A DNA stretch of 64,000 nucleotides from Delftia tsuruhatensis NBRC 16741 (GCF_001571325.1 NZ_BCTO01000010.1:186001-250000), one strand, 5' to 3'; counted from the stretch's first letter, positions 1-10,139 are shown. Numbers and translations: made by a program. Notes: generated by a model not told the origin, from the letters alone.

Positions 1-453
1 GAAGCTGCGCTGGAACAGCTGGTTCAGCGTGCTGCCCAGGGCGCCTGCGTTCTCTGCGGCGCGCACGGCATTCTTCATCTGGCCCAGGATCTGGGCCTCG
101 CCCAGCACCATGGAATCGAGCCCGCTGGCCACGCGGAAGGCATGGCGCGCCACATGGCCGTCTTCCAGCAGATAGGAGTGCGAGCGCAGCAGTTCGGACG
201 AGATGCCGCCGCTGTTGGCCAGCCAGTGCAGCGTATGGTCCATGGCCGGCATTTCGGCCGCGCAGTAGATCTCGGTACGGTTGCAGGTGGAGAGAATGGC
301 GGTCTCTATCGCACTGTGCTGGCGGCCCGGGCCGGTCAGCGATTCGCGCAGACCCTGCAGCGTGGGCACGATCTGGTCGAGCGCGAACGCGAAACGTCCC
401 CGCATATCAAGCGGAGCCGTGTGGTGGTTGATGCCGAGTGCCCAGACTGCCAT
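1..453 (-). CDS. hemA: Glutamyl-tRNA reductase, N-terminal part (gene runs off the window)
   Basis: Catalyses the NADPH-dependent reduction of glutamyl-tRNA to glutamate-1-semialdehyde, the first committed step of C5 haem synthesis. Only the first 151 codons are present. The protein begins [18 protein letters not shown]; the active-site cysteine lies in [10 protein letters not shown] (Cys57), and the [12 protein letters not shown] segment that follows is diagnostic of the family. The start ATG at 453 is the natural family start. It is divergent from the small membrane gene at 526, with a TATAAA-containing AT patch (464-469) between them. Identity is very secure; the 3' end lies outside the window. 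Confidence 0.95.
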   Translation of the reverse strand, partial: MAVWALGINHHTAPLDMRGRFAFALDQIVPTLQGLRESLTGPGRQHSAIETAILSTCNRTEIYCAAEMPAMDHTLHWLANSGGISSELLRSHSYLLEDGHVARHAFRVASGLDSMVLGEAQILGQMKNAVRAAENAGALGSTLNQLFQRSF

Positions 454-463
454 AACCCGGGAT

Positions 464-469
464 TATAAA
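464..469 (+). promoter_or_regulatory. Candidate -10 element between hemA and the small membrane gene
   Basis: TATAAA in an AT-rich patch (GATTATAAAATTT) in otherwise GC-rich DNA between two divergent start codons. It is suitably placed for the gene at 526, leaving a roughly 50-base leader. No convincing -35 hexamer is seen. Confidence 0.35.
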
Positions 470-525
470 ATTTCGCGCAGTTTCAGGCATCCCTGAACAC
501 AACACCCTGGAATCGGAGCCCGCAC

Positions 526-801
526 ATGGGATGGATTGCGAGTACGAATCATTGGCTGAACTTCCTGGCGCCTGCACTTTTCCTGTCGCCGGCCCTGATG
601 TTGTGCGCGCTTTTGATCTATGGGAAATCGCAGCAATCCATGGCCTGGTGGTCACAGGTTGCTATCAATTTAATTGTTGGTGCACTGGTGCTGCTGGCGG
701 GGCTGTGGTGGTTCGGGCGCGATGCAAAGATGGCCACCTATGCTGCGCTGGTCGTGGTGATGGCGCTTTGCCAGTGGGTGTTTTCACGCGGCTGGCGCTG
801 A
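526..801 (+). CDS. Small hypothetical membrane protein (91 aa)
   Basis: I do not recognise a named family. The 91 residues contain three likely membrane helices (about residues 9-32, 41-62 and 69-86) with very short loops, a basic end (SRGWR) and no catalytic motif. A GGAG ribosome site lies 7-10 bases before the ATG, which supports translation. It stands alone: hemA is divergent and the LysR gene downstream is on the other strand. It could be a small conserved inner-membrane protein of Comamonadaceae; no function can be given from sequence. Confidence 0.7.
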   Translation: MGWIASTNHWLNFLAPALFLSPALMLCALLIYGKSQQSMAWWSQVAINLIVGALVLLAGLWWFGRDAKMATYAALVVVMALCQWVFSRGWR

Positions 802-856
802 TGGCTGACAGCAAAGATTGATGCAGATCAACGGAAGAGGGCGTTTCTCCTGGCGA

Positions 857-1780
857 TCAGGGGCCTGAGACTGCGGCTGGAGGCACGGCGCCCGGCGCGG
901 CCTGCTCCAGCAGCCATTCGCGGAACTGCGCAAAGGCTTCGGAAGGTGCCCGCGTGGCGGGACGGCACAGAAAGTAGCCGCGTTCGATGTGGACGGGCGC
1001 AGGCAAGGCAAGGGCCACGCGGCCGGCGGCCAGGTCTTCCTCGACCAGGCAGCGCTGCACCAGGGCCACGCCCATGCCGGCGGCCACGGCCTGTACCAGC
1101 AGGGCCACCAGCTCGAAGTCGGCTGCCGGTGCGGGGCAGGGTCCGGGCAGGTTCAGGTGGGACATCCAGCGGGCCCAGTTGCCCGGATAGTTGGTGTGGA
1201 ACAGCAGCGGGCGTGCTAGCACGTCCCGGGGGCTGCGGATGGGCCGCGGGCCCTGCAGTTCTCTCGGATGGCAGATGGGCACCAGATCGCGGCCCACCAC
1301 ATAGTCGGCCACCACATGGGCGGGCCAGGGCTCGCTGCCCACGCGCAGCCAGCCGTCTATCTCGGCGGCCGACAGCGGATCGTCGCGCCGATAGGGCGCG
1401 AACGACAGGGCGATGCCCGGATGCAGGGCGTTGAAGTGCGGCAGGCGCGGAATCAGCCAATGGCTGAACAGCGTGGGCACCACCGACAGGCGCAGTTGCG
1501 GGCCGAAGTGGCGCCTGCGTGCGGCCGCGGATGCCGATTCGATGGCGTGTACGGCGGGCTCCACGGCCTGCAGGTATTCGCGGCCGGCTTCGGTCAGCAC
1601 GCTGCGCCGGCCCTGGCGCTCGAACAGCGCAAAGCCCAAGTGCTCTTCCAGCCGGGCGATGGCGCGGCTGATGCCGCCCTGGGTGACATACAGCTCCCGG
1701 GCCGCCAGCGAGTAGCTGCCCAGGCGCGCCGCCGCCGCGAAGGCGTGCAGCTCGGAAAGCGAGGGGGAGTGCATGCGCAT
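857..1780 (-). CDS. LysR-family transcriptional regulator
   Basis: A 307-residue protein of normal LysR length. The N-terminal winged helix-turn-helix (about residues 8-65) includes SLAARELYVTQGGISRAIAR, and the periplasmic-binding-like effector domain (about 92-295) follows; the pattern resembles the GcvA-like branch. It is divergent from a Bug-type receptor gene (start 1921), the usual arrangement for a LysR protein that controls its neighbour. A perfect inverted repeat fitting the LysR T-N11-A box lies 14 bases upstream of its start codon (1794-1808), so autoregulation and control of the receptor are likely. The effector is unknown. Confidence 0.9.
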   Translation of the reverse strand: MRMHSPSLSELHAFAAAARLGSYSLAARELYVTQGGISRAIARLEEHLGFALFERQGRRSVLTEAGREYLQAVEPAVHAIESASAAARRRHFGPQLRLSVVPTLFSHWLIPRLPHFNALHPGIALSFAPYRRDDPLSAAEIDGWLRVGSEPWPAHVVADYVVGRDLVPICHPRELQGPRPIRSPRDVLARPLLFHTNYPGNWARWMSHLNLPGPCPAPAADFELVALLVQAVAAGMGVALVQRCLVEEDLAAGRVALALPAPVHIERGYFLCRPATRAPSEAFAQFREWLLEQAAPGAVPPAAVSGP

Positions 1781-1793
1781 GACGGGCGCAATT

Positions 1794-1808
1794 ATGACGG
1801 TTGGTCAT
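1794..1808. promoter_or_regulatory. LysR-type operator (ATGAC-N5-GTCAT; T-N11-A)
   Basis: Perfect 5-bp inverted repeat with a 5-base spacer in the intergenic region between the divergent LysR gene (start 1780) and the Bug receptor (start 1921). The inner bases fit the classical T-N11-A LysR box. Position, symmetry and context agree; binding is inferred. Confidence 0.55.
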
Positions 1809-1920
1809 GGTTGCTTGCCGTCTTGTCTCTTTTCGCGCGTGCGGCGGCTGTCCAGAATCAGCGCCTGTTCCGCAGAGCCCGTGCTTTGCCGCCACCCCCA
1901 ACCAAGATAGGAAACATCCC

Positions 1921-2913
1921 ATGGCAATGCGCCGCACCCTGTTGTCCAGCCTGGCCGCCTGCGCCGCCACCGCTCTTCTGGCTCCCGCCGCTTGGGCCCA
2001 GGGCCCGGCGGCCGACTATCCCAGCCGTCCGATCCGCCTGGTCGTGCCGTTCGGAGCCGGTGGCTCCACCGACATGGTGGCGCGCCTGCTGGCCGAGAAG
2101 ATGAGCGTGATCCTCGGCAAGTCCGTGGTGGTGGACAACCGCGGCGGGGCCGGCGGCTCCATCGGCGCTTCCGAAATCGCGCGTGCCGCGCCGGACGGCT
2201 ACACCATCGGCATGGCCACGGTGAGCACGCACGGCTCCAACCCGGCGATCTTCCGCAAGCTGCCCTATGACCCGATCAAGGACTTCGCGCCCATCACCAA
2301 TGTGATGTCGGTGCCCAGCGTGTTCGTGGTCAACGCCAGCGTGCCCGCCAAGACCATGAAGGAGTTCATCGCCCTGGCCAAGGCCAACCCGGGCAAGTAC
2401 AGCTTTGCATCGCCGGGCACGGGTTCGCTGGGCCACGCCAATATCGAGAACTTCATGAACCTGGCGGGCATCGACCTGCTGCACATCCCCTACAAGGGCG
2501 CGGGCCAGGCCATCACCGATGCGCTGGGCGGCCAGGTCAATGCCATGACGGACAACCTGCCCTCCACGCTGCCTCACATCAAGGACGGCAAGCTGCGACC
2601 TCTGGCGGTGCTGGCCTTCAAGCGCGCCGATGTGCTGCCCGACGTGCCCACGTACACCGAGCTGGGCTTTGCGCAGATGGGCGATGGCGGCTGGTTCGGC
2701 CTGGTTGCGCCGGCCGGCACGCCGCGCCCCATCATCGACAAGCTCAATGCCGCCGCGCACAAGGCCATGGCCATGCCTGACTACCTGGAAAAGCAAAAAT
2801 CCATCTCGGGCGAATCCATGGGCAACACGCCCGAGGAATTCGCCAAGCAGATCAAGGCCGCCATCGAGCGCTACACGGCCGTGGCCAAGCGCGCCAACAT
2901 CAAGCTCGACTGA
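1921..2913 (+). CDS. Bug/TctC-family periplasmic solute receptor
   Basis: A 330-residue tripartite tricarboxylate transporter receptor. An N-terminal Sec signal (MAMRRTLL...APAAWA, cleavage near residue 26) precedes the typical YPSRPIRLVVPFGAGGSTD start of the mature fold. Later family hallmarks are VVVDNRGGAGGSIGA, DGYTIGM, HIPYKGAGQAITD and PRPIIDKLNAA. The start at 1921 is preferred to an in-frame GTG at 1801 because it carries the signal peptide and has AGGAAAC before it. No TctA/TctB membrane partners are in the window, so it is an orphan receptor. Its stop codon overlaps the next gene's ATG (ATGA), pointing to a shared transcript; ligand unknown. Confidence 0.92.
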   Translation: MAMRRTLLSSLAACAATALLAPAAWAQGPAADYPSRPIRLVVPFGAGGSTDMVARLLAEKMSVILGKSVVVDNRGGAGGSIGASEIARAAPDGYTIGMATVSTHGSNPAIFRKLPYDPIKDFAPITNVMSVPSVFVVNASVPAKTMKEFIALAKANPGKYSFASPGTGSLGHANIENFMNLAGIDLLHIPYKGAGQAITDALGGQVNAMTDNLPSTLPHIKDGKLRPLAVLAFKRADVLPDVPTYTELGFAQMGDGGWFGLVAPAGTPRPIIDKLNAAAHKAMAMPDYLEKQKSISGESMGNTPEEFAKQIKAAIERYTAVAKRANIKLD

Positions 2914-3818
2914 TGGACCGCATGGCACAGTCGGATTTTCTGCGCCCCCGGCCGGACACCCCGGTCGTGGTGCATCCCGCCACCGGCGAGGTGCTGCCCA
3001 TCGTCTGCGACTCGCCGCACAGCGGCACCTCCTATCCCGAGGATTTCGGCCATGCCGTGCCCATGTCCCTGCTGCGCCGTGGCGAGGACACGCATGTGGC
3101 CGCGCTCTGGGACCGGTGGCCCGCGCATGGCGCGACGCTGATCGAGGCCACCTTTCCGCGCACCTACATCGACCCCAACCGCAGCGAGGCCGACCTGGAC
3201 CCGGCCCAGATCGACGGCCAGTGGCCCGTGCCCCTGGCGCCCAGCGTCAAGACGCGCCAGGGCCTGGGCCTGATCTGGCAGCGCATCAGCCGCGACGGCG
3301 TGGCAACGCCGCTGTATGACCGTCCGCGCACGGTGGCCGAGGTGGAGCACCGCATCGCGCGCTACTGGCGCCCCTACCATGCGGCGCTGGCGCAGGCCAT
3401 CAATGGCAGCGTGCAGCGCTTTGGCGGCGTCTGGCACCTGAACCTGCACTCCATGCCCAACGATGTCTACAAGCGCCTGGGCCGTACCGACGCGCCGCCG
3501 CTGGCCGACTTTGTGCTGGGCGACCGCGACGGCACGACCTGCGCGCCCGAGTTCATCCAGCTGGTGGGCGAGACGTTGGCGGGCTTTGGCTATAGCGTGG
3601 CCTACAACGAGCCCTACAAGGGCGTGGAGCTGATCGGGCGCATAGGCCAGCCGCACCTGGGCCGGCACAGCCTGCAGATCGAGATCCGCCGCCCGGTCTA
3701 CATGGACGAGGACACGCGCGAGCCCAATGCGGGATTCGAGCCGCTGCGCGGCCATCTGCGTGAACTGATGGCCGTGGTCGCGGCGCATGTGCGATCGGAA
3801 ATGGCAAGGCGCGGCTAG
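2913..3818 (+). CDS. N-formylglutamate amidohydrolase-like protein
   Basis: A 301-residue member of the N-formylglutamate amidohydrolase family (PF05013), zinc hydrolases that release formate from N-formylglutamate in histidine degradation. The DSPHSGTSYP motif near residue 33 supplies a metal-binding His; RTYIDPNR, HLNLHSMP and a late RHSLQIEIRRPVYMD block match the family. Translationally coupled to the Bug receptor by a 1-base overlap, which suggests the receptor's ligand may be an N-acylated amino acid or related amide. No other hut genes are nearby, so a histidine role is not shown. Its stop overlaps the stop of the convergent mechanosensitive channel in the sequence CTAG. Confidence 0.85.
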   Translation: MDRMAQSDFLRPRPDTPVVVHPATGEVLPIVCDSPHSGTSYPEDFGHAVPMSLLRRGEDTHVAALWDRWPAHGATLIEATFPRTYIDPNRSEADLDPAQIDGQWPVPLAPSVKTRQGLGLIWQRISRDGVATPLYDRPRTVAEVEHRIARYWRPYHAALAQAINGSVQRFGGVWHLNLHSMPNDVYKRLGRTDAPPLADFVLGDRDGTTCAPEFIQLVGETLAGFGYSVAYNEPYKGVELIGRIGQPHLGRHSLQIEIRRPVYMDEDTREPNAGFEPLRGHLRELMAVVAAHVRSEMARRG

Positions 3819-6319
3819 CCCGGGCTGGCCGGATCACCGGGCATGGTCGGCGTGCCCGGCGTGCTCGGCGTACCTGTCACCACGGGTGCCGCCACCGAGG
3901 TGGTGGCCGGTGGTGACAGGTACAGGCCTGCGCCCTTGAGCGAGGCCAGGATGCTGAACAGAACATCGCTGCGCACGCCACCCGCATTGCGCGGATTGCC
4001 GACGTAGCCGATGGCCAGGAAGGTCAGCGTGCCGTTGGCGATGCCTTCGAGCTGCACCAGGGGCTCGGGCGTGTCCAGGATGCCTTCATGCGCGCGAAAG
4101 GCTTCCAGGATCAGGGTGCGCATGCGCTCGGCATCGGTGTCCAGCGGTGCGGGAAGGCGCAGCAGCACCCGCCCGGGCGCGCCGGCCAGCGTCATGTTGC
4201 GCACGGTCTTGGTGATGAATTCCGAGTTGGGCACGATGACGGTGGAGCGGTCGCCCAGCTGGATCTCGGTCGCGCGCACGTTGACGCGGCGCACGTCGCC
4301 CTCGGTATCGCCCAGCACCACCCAGTCGCCCACCTTGACGGGCCGCTCGGCCAGCAGGATCAGGCCCGAGATGAAGTTCTGCACGATGGCCTGCAGGCCG
4401 AAGCCAATGCCCACCGACAGCGCGCTGGCCACCCAGGCGATGCGCTCCACGCTGATGCCCAGCCCCGCCAGCGCCACAGCCACCACGAAGATGCCGCCCA
4501 CATAGCCCAGCAGCGTGGTGATGGAGCTGCGCATGCCAGGCTCCAGCGAGGTGTTGGGGAAGTAGCGGTCCGTCAGCCAGCGCTTGATCACGCGGATCAC
4601 GATCAGGCCCGTGACGATCACGGCGAATGCGGTGAACAGGGCCTGCGGCGCCATGGTGAAGTCGCCCACCTTGAGGCTGTGGTTCACCGTGCTGCCGCGG
4701 CGAAACACCTCGTCCGGCCCCGTGCCCAGCGGGGCCAGCAAGGCGATCACCATGTAGAACAGCAGGGCCACGCGCAACAGTCCCGAGACCAGGACCGAGG
4801 CCTGGTCCAGCAGCCGGCCCTCGATGCCCAGGCCCTGGTTCAGCCGGGTGCCGAAGCTGCCCTTGGACGACAGAAGGGCCTCGCACAGATCGTCGCCGAG
4901 CTGGAACAGCAGGTAGGTGGTGGCAAAGACCACGCCGGTCCACACCATCTGGCGTGCCAGCGTGCCGGCAAGCGCCACATAGCCGGTCACGGCCAGTGCA
5001 ATGGTGGCAATGCTGGCCACCGCCGCGCAGGCCACGAGCAGTCCCACCCACAAGGGCCGGGGCGGCGCGGGCTCCGCCTGGGCGCCGTCTTCCTGCGCCA
5101 CTGGCGCCGGCGCGCGCAGATGCCGCAGGGCCAGCATGACCACGGCCGAAATCAGCAGGGCCGACAGGGCGTGCACCGTGACCTCGGCGGCCAGGCTGGC
5201 GCCGATGATGGCGTTGACCTCGGTCACCAGGCCGTTGATCGCGGCACCTGCCGCAATCCACCAGGGGTAGGGGCTGAGCCGCTCGGCCAGCTCGTCCGAC
5301 ACGCCGGGCAGGCGCCATGAGCTGCGCTTGCGCGACAGCAGGGTCTGGCCCAGCGACACCACGAAGGCGCCGAACAGCGTGACCTGCACGCTGGCCTTGG
5401 CCAGCGCGTCCAGCGATTCGCTGAAGCCATCGCCGGCCTTGAGCACGCTCCAGGCCAGCTGCGCCGCCAGGCCGATCAGCAGCGTGTTGATCACCACCGT
5501 GGCTGCCGCGCGCAGCGAGCGGCGCAGGCGGCCGCTGGGCAGGCGTGCGGGCGCGGCGCGCACCAGCAGGCGCTCGGCCAGCCAGGGGCCGAGCAGGGCG
5601 ATCAGCAAGGCAGCGGCCAGGCTGGCGATAAAGCCGCCCCGGCGATCGGAGGCCAAGGTGGAGCTCACCGATTGGCGCAGCTCGCGCCCCAGCCCCTGCA
5701 GGCGCGCCGCGTCCAGGGGCGCGGCGGTGCTCAGATTGCGCCAGAAGGGGCGGCCCAGCGGTGAATCGGTGCGGGCCGTCAGCGCGGCCTGGAATTGTTC
5801 GCGGCGCTGGCGTATCAGCTCGTTGCCGCGCTGGTCGGCATCGACCGACACCAGCCGCGCGAGTTTGAGTTCGGAATCCACGGCACTGCGTTGCTTGGCC
5901 AGGCTGGCGCGCTGCTCGGCCACATCGGGCGCATCGGCGGGGGCGCCTTTTTCGGGCGCCGGTCCCAGGCCGGCCAGGCGCGAATCGATATCGGCCAGTT
6001 CCTCGGTGCGGCGGGCCGCCACCTGGTCGGCTGCCGTGCCAATGGCTGCAGCCTCGTCCAGCAGCTTGCGGCCGTCATCGTCCTCGGCCAGCTTGCGGGG
6101 AATGGCGTCCAGCTGCTTGCGCAGATCGTCTACGCTGGGAAGGGCGGGCCGGCCGTCTTCTGCGGTCGCGCCCGCGGCTGTGGCGCCGTCCTGGGCCTGG
6201 GCCGGGCCGGGTGCAGACAGGAGCAGCATCGCCAGAGCCATCAGCCAGATGGCCAGGCATGGGCGAAGGGCCTGTGCCCACGTGGGGCGCTGCGGAAGAG
6301 GGCTGCAGGGCGGTGTCAT
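3815..6319 (-). CDS. MscS-family mechanosensitive ion channel with DUF3772 domain
   Basis: A large 834-residue inner-membrane channel that should open under membrane tension during hypo-osmotic shock. It has a signal peptide (to about residue 42, ...GPAQA), a periplasmic, partly coiled DUF3772 region (about 60-215), some ten membrane helices, and a C-terminal MscS pore and beta domain (about 620-800). The pore-domain signature is clear: GFGLQAIVQNFISG, AERPVKVGDWV, VIVPNSEF. It ends in a Pro/Thr/Gly-rich tail. Length and architecture match the long MscK/YbdG-like proteins rather than 286-residue MscS. It overlaps its convergent neighbour by 4 bases. Confidence 0.92.
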   Translation of the reverse strand: MTPPCSPLPQRPTWAQALRPCLAIWLMALAMLLLSAPGPAQAQDGATAAGATAEDGRPALPSVDDLRKQLDAIPRKLAEDDDGRKLLDEAAAIGTAADQVAARRTEELADIDSRLAGLGPAPEKGAPADAPDVAEQRASLAKQRSAVDSELKLARLVSVDADQRGNELIRQRREQFQAALTARTDSPLGRPFWRNLSTAAPLDAARLQGLGRELRQSVSSTLASDRRGGFIASLAAALLIALLGPWLAERLLVRAAPARLPSGRLRRSLRAAATVVINTLLIGLAAQLAWSVLKAGDGFSESLDALAKASVQVTLFGAFVVSLGQTLLSRKRSSWRLPGVSDELAERLSPYPWWIAAGAAINGLVTEVNAIIGASLAAEVTVHALSALLISAVVMLALRHLRAPAPVAQEDGAQAEPAPPRPLWVGLLVACAAVASIATIALAVTGYVALAGTLARQMVWTGVVFATTYLLFQLGDDLCEALLSSKGSFGTRLNQGLGIEGRLLDQASVLVSGLLRVALLFYMVIALLAPLGTGPDEVFRRGSTVNHSLKVGDFTMAPQALFTAFAVIVTGLIVIRVIKRWLTDRYFPNTSLEPGMRSSITTLLGYVGGIFVVAVALAGLGISVERIAWVASALSVGIGFGLQAIVQNFISGLILLAERPVKVGDWVVLGDTEGDVRRVNVRATEIQLGDRSTVIVPNSEFITKTVRNMTLAGAPGRVLLRLPAPLDTDAERMRTLILEAFRAHEGILDTPEPLVQLEGIANGTLTFLAIGYVGNPRNAGGVRSDVLFSILASLKGAGLYLSPPATTSVAAPVVTGTPSTPGTPTMPGDPASPG

Positions 6320-6391
6320 GGACGCACATTGTGCGGCGGGCCGCTGCAGCGGTTGTTTCCAAAGGTCCGGCCCCGCCAGCCGGCAGCCGTC

Positions 6392-7156
6392 TCAGCGCGA
6401 TGCGGGACTGAACATATCGACACGGTCGGTGATGACGCCGTCCGTGCCCAGGTCGATCAGGCGCTGTGCGGCCCATTCGTCGTTGACCGTGTAGCTGCTG
6501 CAGCGCAGGCCCGCGCCATGCACCTTGGCGACCAGGGCTGCATCCCACAGCGCGTGGTTGAGCACCATGGCTGCGCAGCCCAATTCCAGCGCGGTGCGCA
6601 GGTCGGCGTCGCCCGTGGCGTCTGCCAGCCTGTCCACCAGCAGGCCGCGCGGAATGTGGGGCGCCGTGTCGCGTGCGCCCTTGAGGGCATCGGTCTTGAA
6701 CGAGGTGAACAGCGGCGGGACCCGGTCCTGGGGCCAGATGCGGTTCATCAGCTCGCCCGTGGCGCGGCCCGTGGCCTCTTCCTGGCCGGGCGTGGGCTTG
6801 ATCTCCACGTTCAGGAAAAAGTGGTTGGCCAGGCACCAGCGCGCCAGGGCTTCCAGCGTAGGCAGGGCCTCGCCCGCATATGCGCGCGAGTGCCAGCTGC
6901 CGGCGTCGAGCTGGGCGATCTCGCCCATGGACAGGTCGCCACCCGTGCCGTGGCCGTTGGTGGTGCGCTCCAGCGTGGCGTCGTGCATCAGGAACAGCAC
7001 GCCGTCGGCAGACAGCTTGGCATCGCACTCGAACATGCGATAGCCGTGCGCGGCGCCCAGGCGGAAAGCGGCCATGGTGTTTTCGGGCGCCAGCTTGCCG
7101 GCGCCACGGTGGGCCACCCACAGGGGGTAGGGCCAGGATTTCAGGTTCTCGGTCAT
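6392..7156 (-). CDS. ugpQ: Glycerophosphodiester phosphodiesterase
   Basis: Hydrolyses glycerophosphodiesters from phospholipid turnover to sn-glycerol-3-phosphate and an alcohol. At 254 residues it matches cytosolic UgpQ (no signal peptide) rather than periplasmic GlpQ. The GDPD catalytic set is visible: HRG at 16-18, PEN at 24-26, FECDAK at 42-47, the MHD of the general acid region (His58), and NVEIKP further on. It is last in the ugpB-A-E-C-Q order known from enterobacteria. A terminator-like hairpin between ugpC and ugpQ (7189-7214) suggests reduced or separate expression. Confidence 0.93.
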   Translation of the reverse strand: MTENLKSWPYPLWVAHRGAGKLAPENTMAAFRLGAAHGYRMFECDAKLSADGVLFLMHDATLERTTNGHGTGGDLSMGEIAQLDAGSWHSRAYAGEALPTLEALARWCLANHFFLNVEIKPTPGQEEATGRATGELMNRIWPQDRVPPLFTSFKTDALKGARDTAPHIPRGLLVDRLADATGDADLRTALELGCAAMVLNHALWDAALVAKVHGAGLRCSSYTVNDEWAAQRLIDLGTDGVITDRVDMFSPASR

Positions 7157-7188
7157 GGCGAGTCCGTCAAAAGAAGGGAGATTGGATG

Positions 7189-7214
7189 GAAAAAGAGAGC
7201 CTCTGGGGCTCTCT
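7189..7214 (-). terminator. Intrinsic terminator between ugpC and ugpQ
   Basis: On the minus strand AGAGAGCC and GGCTCTCT pair perfectly (8 bp, 5-base loop) and are followed by TTTTT. It lies just after the ugpC stop and before ugpQ, so it should end or attenuate the ugpBAEC transcript. Confidence 0.75.
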
Positions 7215-7246
7215 TGGAAAAGGTCGGAGAGCCGGCCTTCAGGGGA

Positions 7247-8257
<1,011 letters not shown>

Positions 8258-8342
8258 ACGAAGATTCTGGTTGAGTCGCAGAGCGAAGGGCGCTGGCGCT
8301 TGCTCTGCGGGGTTCTATACGGTGGGTGGGGCGGTGGACGGC

Positions 8343-9191
8343 TTACTTTTCGGTGTCCACCAGGCCCTTGACGAACCAGCGCTGCATCAGGATCACCACG
8401 GCAGCGGGCGGCAGCATGGCCAGCAGGGCCGTCGCCATCACCACGTTCCAGTCGTTGCCGGTATCGCCGCTGGCCACCATGCGCTTGATGCCGATGACCA
8501 CGGGGTACATGTCTTCCGAGGTGGTCACGAGCAGCGGCCACAGGTACTGGTTCCAGCCGTAGATGAACTGGATCACGAACAGCGCCGCGATCGAGGTCTT
8601 GGACAGAGGCACCAGCACATCCTTGAAGAAGCGCATGGGGCCGGCGCCATCGATGCGGGCGGCCTCCACCAGCTCGTCCGGCACCGTCAGGAAGAACTGG
8701 CGGAACAGGAAGGTGGCCGTGGCCGAGGCGATCAGCGGAATCGTCAGGCCGGCGTAGCTGTTGAGCATGCCCAGCGTGGAGACGACTTCGTAGGTGGGGC
8801 CGATGCGCACTTCCACGGGCAGCATCAGGGTCACGAAGATCAGCCAGAAGCAGATCTTCTTGAACGGGAAGCGGAAGTACACCAGTGCGAAGGCCGACAG
8901 CAGCGAGATCGCGATCTTGCCCACGGTGATCACCATGGCCGAGACGAAGCTGATCCACATCATGCGTGCCACGGGCGCGCTGGAGCCAGGGCCCGAGCCG
9001 CCGAACAGCGCGGCCTTGTAGGTTTCCCAGAAGTTGCTGCCGGGCACCAGGGGCATGGGCACCTGGATGATGTCCTGCGGCGTGTGCGTGGAGGCCACGA
9101 AGGCCAGGTACAGCGGAAAGCCGACGATCAACACGCCCAGCACCATGATCAGGTGCGAGAAAAAGGTCAGAAGAGGACTGCGTTCAACCAT
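8343..9191 (-). CDS. ugpE: sn-Glycerol-3-phosphate ABC transporter permease UgpE
   Basis: Second inner-membrane permease of the glycerol-3-phosphate importer, 282 residues with about six membrane helices starting at residue 10. The cytoplasmic EAA loop that docks on the ATPase reads [20 protein letters not shown]. It starts two bases after the ugpA stop (TGATCATG), so translation is almost certainly coupled. The C-terminal KGLVDTEK is typical of UgpE/MalG-like proteins. The partner set around it is complete. Confidence 0.93.
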   Translation of the reverse strand: MVERSPLLTFFSHLIMVLGVLIVGFPLYLAFVASTHTPQDIIQVPMPLVPGSNFWETYKAALFGGSGPGSSAPVARMMWISFVSAMVITVGKIAISLLSAFALVYFRFPFKKICFWLIFVTLMLPVEVRIGPTYEVVSTLGMLNSYAGLTIPLIASATATFLFRQFFLTVPDELVEAARIDGAGPMRFFKDVLVPLSKTSIAALFVIQFIYGWNQYLWPLLVTTSEDMYPVVIGIKRMVASGDTGNDWNVVMATALLAMLPPAAVVILMQRWFVKGLVDTEK

Positions 9192-9193
9192 GA

Positions 9194-10075
9194 TCAGTAC
9201 TGCACTTTCTTCTCAACATAGCGGAACTGGATCACGGTGAGTGCAACCACGATCACCATCAGCACGACGGATTGGGCAGCCGAGCCGCTCATGTCCATGG
9301 CCTTGAAGCCATCGTGATAGACCTTGTAGACCAGGATGGAGGTGTCCTGGCCCGGACCGCCCTGGGTCGTGGCGTCCACGATGCCGAAGGTGTCGAAGAA
9401 GGCATAGACCACGTTCATCACCAGCAGGAAGAAGGTGGTGGGCGACAGCAGCGGGAACTGGATGTCCCAGAAGCGGCGCATGGGGCCCGCGCCGTCGATG
9501 GCGGCGGCCTCGATCAGCGACTTGGGGATGGACTGCAGGCCCGCAAGGAAGAACAGGAAATTGTAGGAGATCTGCTTCCAGATCGCGGCGATGACGATCA
9601 GCGTCATGGCGTTGCCGGAGTTCAGCAGGTGGTTCCAGTCATAGCCGATCATGCGCAGCGCATAGGCCACGACGCCGATGGACGGCGAGAACATGAACAC
9701 CCACAGCACGCCTGCCACGGCGGGCGCCACCGCATAGGGCAGCAGCAAGGCGGTCTTGTAGGCGAGCGCACCCTTGATCACGCGGTCCGCAAAAATGGCC
9801 AGCATCAGCGACAGCGCGATGCCGAACACCGCCACCAGCAGGGAAAAGATGGCCGTGGTCTTGAACGAGGCCAGGTAGGCAGGGTCATCCAGCAGATGCT
9901 GGAAGTTGGCGAAGCCCACCCATTCGGTGGAAAAGCCAAACGTATCCTGCGCCTGGAAAGACTGCACGATGGCCTGGCCTGCGGGCCAGAAAAAGAAGAC
10001 CAGCACGATGACCATCTGTGGTGCTATCAGCAACCACGGCAGCCAGGCGGATCGAAAAAGAACGCGTTTTTCCAT
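9194..10075 (-). CDS. ugpA: sn-Glycerol-3-phosphate ABC transporter permease UgpA
   Basis: First permease of the glycerol-3-phosphate importer. From the ATG at 10075 it has 293 residues, the expected size; a longer in-frame reading exists but its extension runs through an intergenic hairpin and is not credible. About six membrane helices; the EAA loop is [20 protein letters not shown]. It lies downstream of ugpB, separated by 123 bases that contain a stem-loop (10091-10139), an arrangement that lets the binding protein be made in excess over the permeases. Confidence 0.93.
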   Translation of the reverse strand: MEKRVLFRSAWLPWLLIAPQMVIVLVFFFWPAGQAIVQSFQAQDTFGFSTEWVGFANFQHLLDDPAYLASFKTTAIFSLLVAVFGIALSLMLAIFADRVIKGALAYKTALLLPYAVAPAVAGVLWVFMFSPSIGVVAYALRMIGYDWNHLLNSGNAMTLIVIAAIWKQISYNFLFFLAGLQSIPKSLIEAAAIDGAGPMRRFWDIQFPLLSPTTFFLLVMNVVYAFFDTFGIVDATTQGGPGQDTSILVYKVYHDGFKAMDMSGSAAQSVVLMVIVVALTVIQFRYVEKKVQY

Positions 10076-10090
10076 GACGGAACTCGGTAG

Positions 10091-10139
10091 AACAAAACAG
10101 CCCGCAAACCGGATGGCCGTGGGGCCGCCGGTTGCGGGC
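10091..10139 (-). terminator. Attenuator-like hairpin between ugpB and ugpA
   Basis: On the minus strand GCCCGCAACCGG pairs with CCGGTTTGCGGGC (12 bp, one bulged T) and is followed by TGTTTTGTT. As a partial terminator or mRNA-stabilising end it would raise UgpB over UgpA/E/C, as is common after binding-protein genes in ABC operons. The effect is inferred. Confidence 0.6.

Noticed and set aside
661-682. GCTATCAATTTAATTG as another GCTAT palindrome
   Set aside because: It lies inside the small membrane gene and lacks the ATAGC arm.
1921-2913. A full TctABC transporter
   Set aside because: Only the receptor is present; no tctA or tctB frames flank either Bug gene.
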